Shown: positions 1-4,604 of the stretch, piece by piece
How positions within the stretch are numbered: the stretch's first letter is position 1
Layout of the letters: each line of letters opens with the position of its first letter
NCBI GenBank assembly: GCA_014379485.1
Contig: JACMLS010000307.1
Location: 1-6,237 of the forward strand
Source of the DNA: Bacteroidia bacterium
GTDB lineage: Bacteria; Bacteroidota; Bacteroidia; B-17B0; Aurantibacillaceae
DNA: 6,237 bases
Direction: 5' to 3'
Made by a program: the position numbers and the translations under genes
The notes under the pieces: generated by a model
Databases searched by the model: none
The model's input: the letters and a program-made list of their open reading frames with translations, nothing else
What the model was told of the DNA's origin: nothing

Positions 1-319
1 AAAGAATTTCAGCATCCTGAAAATGATTCCGCATCTCTGTTTCAAAGCCGGTTTCAGAATTAAAATTCCTCAATGCTTTCAAAATCATTTTATGCAAATA
101 ATTTTTTGTTACGTGCAATTGCTTAACAAAAACCTCTTTCTTAAATGCTTTCTGAATTTTTTCGTCGTCCGGCTCTTTCGCTTTTTCAATAAAATCAAAA
201 AGCTTCAAATAATTATTCTTCTCCCCTATTTCATGCAAACCCGCATACAAACGCACATACCGCTTCTCACTCTTACTAAGCGATTGTACAAGCTCAAACA
301 AATGGCTCTCCTTTGACAT
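1..319 (-). CDS. Partial conserved protein of unknown function, Bacteroidota family (3' end beyond the window)
   Basis: An open frame of 106 codons runs from an ATG at 319 down to base 1 with no stop, so only the N-terminal part is visible. The product is hydrophilic and helix-rich, beginning MSKESHLFELVQSLSKSEKR. Further motifs are NNYLKLFDFIEKA (about residues 35-47) and KQLHVTKNYLHKMILKALRN (about 66-85). I recall this pattern (SKSEKRY, NYLKLFD, VTKNYL) from long Bacteroidota proteins annotated as hypothetical, some with TPR-like helical repeats; no function is known to me. No signal peptide or membrane segment is visible. A TAATTTTTG stretch on the minus strand (340 to 332) resembles a -7 element with one extra base and would give a very short leader; this is weak. 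It is divergent from the DtxR-like gene. The open frame on the opposite strand here (23-316) is its shadow. Confidence 0.75.
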   Translation of the reverse strand, partial: MSKESHLFELVQSLSKSEKRYVRLYAGLHEIGEKNNYLKLFDFIEKAKEPDDEKIQKAFKKEVFVKQLHVTKNYLHKMILKALRNFNSETGFETEMRNHFQDAEIL

Positions 320-345
320 AGCACGAATGTACAAAAATTAAAAGC

Positions 346-358
346 TGCCACAGATTGC
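346..358 (+). repeat. Solitary copy of the 13-mer tgccacagattgc
   Basis: These 13 bases are identical to 1085-1097 and are the reverse complement of 1178-1190, where they form the outer stem of an inverted repeat. Here the word stands alone, without a pairing partner nearby. It lies 27 bases from the start of the minus-strand gene and about 50 bases before the first in-frame codon of the DtxR-like gene, so copies of the same word flank that gene on both sides. It may be the remnant of a decayed or excised element; that is inference. Confidence 0.6.
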
Positions 359-395
359 AGACAATTCAGTTCAATCCATCCACAAAAATGTGTAA

Positions 396-482
396 ATTCG
401 CTGCAAGGATCAGGCGCTTTCGGTTACAGAAGAAAATTATTTAAAAGGAATTTACAAGCTTTCTTTTTTTGAAACAGGAAAA
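396..482 (+). other. Uncredited N-terminal coding extension of the DtxR-like regulator, no standard start codon
   Basis: The frame of the downstream regulator stays open from just after the TAA at 393-395. It encodes 29 residues, including ALSVTEENYLKGIYKLS, which is the conserved first helix of DtxR/MntR proteins. None of these 29 codons is ATG, GTG or TTG; ATT at 396 and GTT at 423 are the nearest alternatives. The sequence at 407-413 reads ggatcag. One extra G after the T would create ATG CAG GCG CTT, that is MQALSVTEEN, a normal-looking start, so a lost base (real or a sequencing error) is a simple explanation. Homology says this segment is coding; how it is started is open. Confidence 0.65.
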
Positions 483-1079
483 GTGAGCAACAATTCTATT
501 GCCTCTCTTTTAAATGTAAACCCGGCTTCTGTTTTAGAGATGCTGAGAAAACTAGAGAAGAAAAAATTAATTATTTACGATAAAGTAAAAGGGGCCAGAT
601 TAACAGCAAGCGGAAAACAAATTGCTGTTTACACCATTCGCAAACACCGTTTGTGGGAAGTTTTTTTGGCAGAAAAATTAGGCTTTGGCTGGGAAGAAAT
701 ACACAACATTGCCGAGCAGATGGAACACATACAAAGTGCAGAACTGGTAGAACGCCTCGACAAGTTTTTAAACTTTCCGAAATTTGATCCGCACGGAGAT
801 CCGATTCCCGATCCGCAAGGCAGATTTAATTTGCAGGAAGGAATTTCGCTTGCAGATGCGCAGCTTGGTAAAGAGTATAAAATTACCGGCGTTAAAGATC
901 ACCAGGACGAATTTTTAAAATTCCTTTCGCGCTCCGGACTTGGATTGGGAATAAAAATAAAAGTTGCTGGCATTGAGGCTTACGACGATTCTCTACGGGT
1001 TTCGATAGAAGGAAAAAAAGAGATCACCATTTCACGCAAAGTAGCCCAAAACCTCGTTGTAAAAAAAATTCAGCGCTGA
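483..1079 (+). CDS. DtxR/MntR-family metal-dependent transcriptional regulator
   Basis: This is a DNA-binding repressor of the DtxR family, which senses Mn2+ or Fe2+ and controls metal uptake. From the GTG at 483 it gives 198 residues: the winged helix-turn-helix (about 3-45, with NNSIASLLNVNPASVLEML), the dimerisation and metal-binding domain (about 50-110), and a C-terminal SH3/FeoA-like domain (about 115-198). Visible metal-ligand candidates are H55, E59, H74, E78, E81 and H82. E78 stands where DtxR has its site-2 cysteine, so the E-x-x-E-H pattern favours a manganese-type regulator; the actual metal is inference. DPHGDPIPD (102-110) is a typical family motif. GTG at 483 is the first standard start codon, but it removes the first HTH-domain helix, which is encoded just upstream (396-482), so this start is probably wrong. 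No metal transporter gene is adjacent in this window. Confidence 0.9.
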   Translation: MSNNSIASLLNVNPASVLEMLRKLEKKKLIIYDKVKGARLTASGKQIAVYTIRKHRLWEVFLAEKLGFGWEEIHNIAEQMEHIQSAELVERLDKFLNFPKFDPHGDPIPDPQGRFNLQEGISLADAQLGKEYKITGVKDHQDEFLKFLSRSGLGLGIKIKVAGIEAYDDSLRVSIEGKKEITISRKVAQNLVVKKIQR

Positions 1080-1084
1080 GAACA

Positions 1085-1190
1085 TGCCACAGATTGCGCA
1101 GATTACCACAGATTTTTTTCGCAGATTAACTCAAAAAAAATCTGCGCCTTCAATCTGTCCCGATATTTTATCGGGATGCAATCTGTGGCA
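1085..1190. repeat. Word-type inverted repeat A (ACAGATT words) with embedded palindrome
   Basis: The outer stem is a perfect 13-bp pair, tgccacagattgc (1085-1097) with 1178-1190. Inside it, acagatt (1108-1114) pairs with aatctgt (1152-1158), and cgcagatt (1120-1127) pairs with aatctgcg (1139-1146), with a 5x5 internal loop between and an A-rich terminal loop. The left arm is made of degenerate words: CCACAGATT, GCGCAGATT, CCACAGATT, CGCAGATT. The right arm carries an extra palindrome at 1158-1176 that has no counterpart on the left, giving a side hairpin. There is no T-run after the outer stem, so it is not an ordinary terminator. It fills the gap between the DtxR-like gene and the small membrane protein gene. 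Confidence 0.8.
1158..1176. repeat. Palindrome tcccgata-ttt-tatcggga
   Basis: Perfect 8-bp arms (1158-1165 and 1169-1176) enclose a 3-base loop. The same arms recur as a gapless-type palindrome at 2736-2753 in a different gap, inside an otherwise unrelated inverted repeat. It sits directly beside the right outer arm of inverted repeat A. Confidence 0.75.
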
Positions 1191-1217
1191 AAAATTTATA
1201 GTAATTAATTTCTGAAA

Positions 1218-1592
1218 ATGCTCAAGCGTTTACTCTACTGGTTTCTCGGATTCAACCTCACCATTTTTATTTTCTTTGAAATATTTTATTTTTTGACTGT
1301 ACTCTGCTCCTACCCCATCGGATTTGGCTTTACAGTAATAGGTTATCTATTAAATATTTTCGGAATTTTTGTTTTGGCCACAGCTGCCGGAATGATGCTG
1401 GCCATGCTTAAGAAAAAAGAAAATTTAAATTTCTGGAAACTACTTTTGTTTTTAATTCTTTCTTTTTTCCTTCAGCAAATTGTTTTTTACTTTCAGTTCA
1501 AGGGCGATTGGGGCTACATCGCTTTTATTTCTCTTCCCACTTTAGTTCTTACGATTCCCGCATATTTTGTGGGGGTACGGAAGTTGGTTTAA
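1218..1592 (+). CDS. Small integral membrane protein of unknown function, four predicted helices
   Basis: The 124-residue product is very hydrophobic and rich in F, L and I. Four membrane segments can be drawn at about residues 5-29, 36-63, 73-93 and 100-118. Basic residues K3 and R4, the loop K65-K67 with E68, and R121-K122 all fall on one side, so the positive-inside rule predicts both ends in the cytoplasm. There is no signal peptide cleavage site and no motif I recognise. The ATG at 1218 is the natural start because hydrophobic coding begins at once; no Shine-Dalgarno sequence precedes it. It lies 138 bases after the DtxR-like gene, separated by inverted repeat A, and ends before a hairpin with a T-run. 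Co-regulation with the upstream regulator is possible but unsupported. Function unknown. Confidence 0.7.
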   Translation: MLKRLLYWFLGFNLTIFIFFEIFYFLTVLCSYPIGFGFTVIGYLLNIFGIFVLATAAGMMLAMLKKKENLNFWKLLLFLILSFFLQQIVFYFQFKGDWGYIAFISLPTLVLTIPAYFVGVRKLV

Positions 1593-1608
1593 TATCAGCT
1601 TTTTTTCT

Positions 1609-1679
1609 ACCACAATAGAAACAATAGACCACATAGAATAATTTCTCTATTGTGTTCTATGTTTCTATTGTGGTTTTTT
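1609..1679 (+). terminator. Word-type inverted repeat B (ACAATAGA words), probable terminator of the membrane-protein gene
   Basis: Perfect 14-bp arms accacaatagaaac (1609-1622) and gtttctattgtggt (1661-1674) are followed at once by a run of T on the plus strand (1674-1679). The interior also pairs, with bulges: atag near 1624-1627 with ctat near 1657-1660, and cacatag near 1630-1636 with ctattgtg near 1647-1654. The left arm is built from words CACAATAGA, AACAATAGA and CACATAGAA. The T-run follows the stem only on the plus strand, so it would stop transcription from the left. On the minus strand the stem is followed by A residues. The T-run overlaps the stop codon (1678-1680) of the convergent gene. 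Confidence 0.6.
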
Positions 1680-2619
1680 AATGAACCATTCCCTTCTCTT
1701 TCAAATACGTTCCGATATGCCTTTCTCTCTTTGGCGGATAAGCATCAGCAAACGCAATCATAATTCCGGTCTCTTCTACATTTCCAAACCCGGGATTTCC
1801 TGCGGTTCCAAAAGTGCGCATGATGGGTGAAGTGTTCATGTAAGTATTTACAAGCGGCGGAATATTTTCTCCGCGCTCACGCACTAATTTATTTAGTACA
1901 GCGTGTCCCTCTTTATAATCCAATCCTTTTAATTTTTCAAGAAAAGGTTTTACGTCTGTTGTATAATTTATAGGGTGAATGGGCCACACCAGATTATCTT
2001 TATCAGGAAAATAATAATGCATAAAAGAAATGATCATATCGCGCGCTTCCTTATCAAAATCTGAATACATAGTTACTTTTCCGTAATAGTATTTCTGATC
2101 AGGATTGTCAACTACTACTGCGCCCAATCCATCCCACAAATTATCTAAGGTAAATAATCCTTTACGCACAGTTTCACTTGGCTGATATGCAGGTTGCACC
2201 CACGATCTTCCCAACTCAATTGTTACTGGTAAAAATTCTTTGTAAAATCTTTCAGAAAACTCAAATAACTCAGTGGTTGCAACAATTACTTTTCCGTTTC
2301 TGAATTCTGCATCTTTCAATTTTATAAAACGATAAGCGCCAACAATTTCCTGGTCTGCAGGATCCCAAACCAATAATTGTTTATAAGGATGCTCGCTCGT
2401 ATCAAAATCATCTATGTCAAAACTTTTTCCGGTTCCACCACCTGCATGGCGAAAAGTAATTTCGCGCAGCCTTCCAATTTCCATCATTACATTGGGAGAA
2501 TCGTGATGCGTTACAATGTAAATTTCGTTCTGAGCTTTATTGGTTTTTCGCACCCGCCCAACGGCCTGCAATTCTTTTATAAGAAGCTCTTTGCTGACTG
2601 GTTCAATTATTTTTTCCAT
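1678..2619 (-). CDS. GNAT-fold N-acyltransferase, GlsB/OlsB-like (lipid biosynthesis)
   Basis: The 313-residue protein resembles the acyl-ACP-dependent N-acyltransferases of the Acetyltransf_5 type, which includes ornithine-lipid OlsB and Bacteroides GlsB. GlsB attaches a 3-hydroxy fatty acid to glycine as the first step of glycine-lipid synthesis. Family features visible are EIGRLREITFR (47-57), the loop HAGGGTGKSFDIDDFD (58-73), the strand IVGAYRF (92-98), and the core IELGRSWVQPAYQ (134-146), where E-x-GR-x-W/F-V is characteristic. KVTMYSDF (181-188) is also typical. No membrane segment is evident. The start ATG at 2619 puts the catalytic domain at the usual distance. The partner O-acyltransferase lies upstream on the same strand, 192 bases away. 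TATCTTTA on the minus strand (2649 to 2642) is one base off the TAnnTTTG -7 element and could give this gene its own promoter. Amino-acid substrate (glycine, ornithine or other) cannot be read from the sequence. Confidence 0.85.
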   Translation of the reverse strand: MEKIIEPVSKELLIKELQAVGRVRKTNKAQNEIYIVTHHDSPNVMMEIGRLREITFRHAGGGTGKSFDIDDFDTSEHPYKQLLVWDPADQEIVGAYRFIKLKDAEFRNGKVIVATTELFEFSERFYKEFLPVTIELGRSWVQPAYQPSETVRKGLFTLDNLWDGLGAVVVDNPDQKYYYGKVTMYSDFDKEARDMIISFMHYYFPDKDNLVWPIHPINYTTDVKPFLEKLKGLDYKEGHAVLNKLVRERGENIPPLVNTYMNTSPIMRTFGTAGNPGFGNVEETGIMIAFADAYPPKRERHIGTYLKEKGMVH

Positions 2620-2660
2620 TCCAATTTTCAGTTGATACGCGTAAAGATAAAAAAATCACC

Positions 2661-2783
2661 GGAGATATAAGAGATTGAGATATAAGATATAAGACTAGGT
2701 TTGTTAGGGTTTTCCGACGTAGAGCCTCGTGCACCTCCCGATAGCTATCGGGACTTATATCTCCATGTCTTATATCTTATATC
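2661..2783. repeat. Word-type inverted repeat C (GATATAA words) around a palindrome
   Basis: Two pairs of perfect inverted matches are present. gatataagatataagac (17 or more bases, 2679-2695) matches 2767-2783, and ggagatataag (2661-2671) matches 2754-2764. They are in crossed, not nested, order, so both cannot form one simple hairpin at once; the similar words allow alternative foldings. The left arm is a degenerate tandem array: GAGATATAA, GAGATT, GAGATATAA, GATATAA. In the middle sits an 18-bp palindrome (2736-2753). The element occupies most of the 192-base gap between two co-directional genes, and neither arm is followed by a convincing T-run. No coding capacity is supported. Confidence 0.75.
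2736..2753. repeat. Perfect 18-bp palindrome tcccgatagctatcggga
   Basis: The sequence equals its own reverse complement over 18 bases. It shares both 8-base arms with the palindrome at 1158-1176; only the centre differs (gc here, ttt there). A palindrome of this kind is, from memory, frequent between genes in Bacteroidota genomes, but I cannot check its copy number here. Confidence 0.8.
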
Positions 2784-2811
2784 AGGTGGGAATTCCAGCG
2801 CAAAAATTCTC

Positions 2812-3693
2812 TTACGACGAAGCAACTTTAGCCGGTTCTCCTTTCAAGAAATCACCGAACGTCAAATCTGTATTCGCTTTCATCTGGTAAACAAACTTTT
2901 TAACCACCTGCGCCCATTCAATGTGTGTGCGCGATTTGTCAAAAGTTTCGTATGGAATTGGTTTTCCGAAATACACTTTAATTGTTTTTCCTTTTTGTTT
3001 TACCATTTCATCAGCAAGGTAAAACATTTCTATATTGGCTTTAAATCCCAAACGCTTTCTCCACAGAGCAAGGTTGTAAAAAAATTTAGAGTTGTGCCCG
3101 TCAACAAAAGTGGGAACAATGTCTTTTTTATATTCAATTGCTTTTGATATAAAACTTTTTTTCCATTCAAGATCTTCAATTTTTCCTTTTTGTTTTCTGC
3201 TTACAAGCCCGGCCGGAAAAATAAGCACGCACTCATCAGAAGAATAAACCGAATCAATAATTTTAATTGCGTCTTTTGTATTAGTGCCCACCTTATTTAC
3301 CGCAACAAATAAACTTCCAAAATTTTTAAAACCGGTTAAAATATCATTCACCAAAAAACGAATATCTTTTCTTATGGTACCAACCGCTTTTATAAGAGCC
3401 ATCCCGTCCAAACCTCCTAGCGGATGATTACTCGCAATAATAATTCCACCACTTTTTGCAACGTGCTCAATGCCCGTCCACGCAGTATTCACTCCTAAAT
3501 ATTCCAGCGCAACATCAGTAAACTCCAAATGATACAAATGCTTGTACTTTGCAATTCCTGTATTCATAAAATCCTGATGAAGCGTTCTCTTAATGTAATT
3601 GATAAGAAAGTGCGGAAGCCATTTATACAAACGAGGGTTCCTTGCTTTTAAAACCGCTTCAATATCTATGAACTTATCTGACTTCTCTACCAT
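2812..3693 (-). CDS. PlsC-like lysophospholipid/O-acyltransferase, GlsA-like
   Basis: The 293-residue protein belongs to the PlsC/LPLAT acyltransferase superfamily, which moves fatty acyl chains to hydroxyl groups of lipids at the inner membrane face. The catalytic block is NHPLGGLDG (89-97). H90 and D96 are five residues apart rather than the four of the classic HX4D motif, a spacing I associate with the haemolysin/OlsA/GlsA-like branch. The second block is FPAGLVSR (159-166), in place of FPEGTR. The third is IVPTFVDGHNSKFFY (192-206), following the usual proline strand. There is no clear transmembrane helix; an amphipathic N-terminal region (23-40) may hold it to the membrane. It is transcribed first, ahead of the GNAT N-acyltransferase, which suggests the second, O-acylating step of an N,O-diacylated amino-acid lipid. 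A role in ordinary phosphatidic acid synthesis is less likely but possible. The ATG at 3693 lacks a Shine-Dalgarno sequence. Confidence 0.85.
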   Translation of the reverse strand: MVEKSDKFIDIEAVLKARNPRLYKWLPHFLINYIKRTLHQDFMNTGIAKYKHLYHLEFTDVALEYLGVNTAWTGIEHVAKSGGIIIASNHPLGGLDGMALIKAVGTIRKDIRFLVNDILTGFKNFGSLFVAVNKVGTNTKDAIKIIDSVYSSDECVLIFPAGLVSRKQKGKIEDLEWKKSFISKAIEYKKDIVPTFVDGHNSKFFYNLALWRKRLGFKANIEMFYLADEMVKQKGKTIKVYFGKPIPYETFDKSRTHIEWAQVVKKFVYQMKANTDLTFGDFLKGEPAKVASS

Positions 3694-3729
3694 TTTCGGA
3701 GGCGAATTTACTAATTAATGATGAACGCG

Positions 3730-3940
3730 TTTGACACGGAGACACAGAGGATCGGAGTTACATGGAATTTTTTCTTTTGAATCAGGAATTTTGATAATGA
3801 AATTGATTTTGGGTGGAAGTGTGGAAAAATGGAAGATTGGAATCCACCTTCCCATTCTTCCAACCTTCCAAACTTCCATCCAACTGTAAACTCCCCCCTT
3901 TTCTCCGTGAAACTCCGCACCTCCGTTCCTCCGTGCCAAA
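3730..3940. repeat. Word-type inverted repeat D: two nested inverted repeats with different words
   Basis: The outer arms (3730-3766 and 3904-3940) match at 29 of 37 positions as an inverted repeat of CACGGAG/ACAGAGG-type words. The inner arms (3809-3840 and 3852-3883) match at 26 of 32 positions with TGGAAGT/TGGAAGA-type words around an 11-base loop. Unpaired stretches are 3767-3808 on the left and 3884-3903 on the right. The mismatches are scattered, as in an old or continually diverging hairpin. Short open frames on both strands here are low-complexity products of these words and are not genes. It lies between the divergent acyltransferase and mraZ; 3941-4057 beyond it is AT-rich with no clear feature. 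Confidence 0.8.
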
Positions 3941-4057
3941 TTTGCCGCTCAAATCCTCTCAATCTCAATACTGGCGGGGCTTTCAGCGTCTTTTTTCGCA
4001 TTTTTCCTTATAAAATTTTCTTACTTGTTTGGTTAAAAATCAACAAGTTTTCAACAA

Positions 4058-4094
4058 AAGTGGTAAAAAATGGGTGAAAGTGGTAAAAAGTGGG
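4058..4094 (+). promoter_or_regulatory. MraZ-box array: four TGG(T/G) repeats at exact 10-bp spacing
   Basis: TGGT, TGGG, TGGT and TGGG begin at 4061, 4071, 4081 and 4091. Three are preceded by AAAG or AAAAG (before 4061, 4081 and 4091). MraZ is known to bind direct repeats of TGGG-like (E. coli) or AAAGTG-like (Mycoplasma) boxes, about one helical turn apart, upstream of its own gene. The array ends 42 bases before the mraZ ATG and immediately upstream of a candidate -7 element, so autoregulation of the division cluster is the natural reading. The binding itself is inference from the pattern and its position. Confidence 0.75.
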
Positions 4095-4104
4095 GTTTTT
4101 TGTA

Positions 4105-4112
4105 TATTTTTG
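4105..4112 (+). promoter_or_regulatory. Candidate -7 promoter element TATTTTTG for the mraZ operon
   Basis: The bases fit the TAnnTTTG -7 consensus of Bacteroidota primary sigma factor promoters. No good TTG-type -33 element is found at the expected distance, where the MraZ boxes lie instead. Transcription would start near 4118-4120, leaving a leader of under 20 bases before the ATG at 4137, with no Shine-Dalgarno sequence. Confidence 0.45.
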
Positions 4113-4136
4113 CACGTAATTAATTGTAACTCAGTG

Positions 4137-4604
4137 ATGACAAGCCTGATAGGTGAATTTGAATGCAAAGTGGACTCAAAATTCCGCTTCATGTTCCCTG
4201 TCAGCCTGCGAAAACAACTGGGCGAACTTTTCGACAAAGGTTTTGTAGTGAATCGGAATTTGCACCAGAAATGTTTAACCCTTTACACTGTAGATGAGTG
4301 GGCAAGACAAAATAAAAAACTGGGAAAACTGAATCGCTTTGTAAAAAGTAATGACATACTGATCAGAAAAATAACGGGCGGGGCAACGCAGGTTGAAGCA
4401 GATAATACGGGAAGAATTTTATTGCCGCGCACACTTGCGGAACATGCCGATATAAAAACGGATGTAAAAATTTTAGGAAGCAATAATGTAATTGAGATCT
4501 GGGACAAAAAAGCGTACGATGATTTTATGGCGCAGGATCTGAACATTGAAAAATTAGCTGAAGATGTTTTTGGTAATACAGATTTTAATACTGATGATGA
4601 ATAG
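4137..4604 (+). CDS. mraZ: Transcriptional regulator MraZ
   Basis: The 155-residue protein has the two SpoVT/AbrB-like halves of MraZ, which forms a ring and binds the boxes before its own operon. The first signature is D13-S-K-F-R-F-M-F-P21, the second D89-N-T-G-R-I-L-L-P97. The family pattern is D-x-K-G-R-x-x-x-P; the first copy has F16 where glycine is usual, a noticeable departure, while the second keeps G92. The N-terminus SLIGEFECKVDSK fits the usual start, so ATG 4137 is chosen. The frame is open further upstream to a TTG at 4029, but that would place the operator and promoter inside the gene. The C-terminus is acidic and short. The stop codon is followed directly by the ATG of rsmH, so translation is likely coupled. 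It is the first gene of the division and cell-wall cluster. Confidence 0.93.
   Translation: MTSLIGEFECKVDSKFRFMFPVSLRKQLGELFDKGFVVNRNLHQKCLTLYTVDEWARQNKKLGKLNRFVKSNDILIRKITGGATQVEADNTGRILLPRTLAEHADIKTDVKILGSNNVIEIWDKKAYDDFMAQDLNIEKLAEDVFGNTDFNTDDE

Noticed and set aside
23..316. Plus-strand open frame of 97 codons
   Set aside because: It is the antisense shadow of the partial minus-strand gene, whose translation has the features of a conserved protein; this frame is low-complexity F/L/K-rich.
388..444. 18-codon ATG frame overlapping the 5' end of the DtxR-like gene (possible leader peptide)
   Set aside because: It is short, has no supporting signal, and is in a different frame from the conserved protein; chance is sufficient.
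1085..1190. Element A as an intrinsic terminator
   Set aside because: The outer stem is followed by A residues on the plus strand and no T-run; only element B has the stem plus T-run arrangement.
2377..3147. Plus-strand open frames at 2377-2670 and 2701-3147
   Set aside because: They lie antisense to the two acyltransferase genes and across repeat C, and show no family features.
3730..3940. CRISPR array or insertion sequence
   Set aside because: The words are degenerate, without regular repeat-spacer spacing, and no transposase frame, terminal inverted repeats with target duplication, or cas gene is present.
3711..4077. Several overlapping open frames on both strands before mraZ
   Set aside because: They are translations of repeat D words, overlap one another in several frames, and have no recognisable domain.
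4029..4136. Extended mraZ start at TTG 4029
   Set aside because: It would add 36 non-conserved residues and put the MraZ boxes and -7 element inside the coding region; homology begins at the ATG at 4137.
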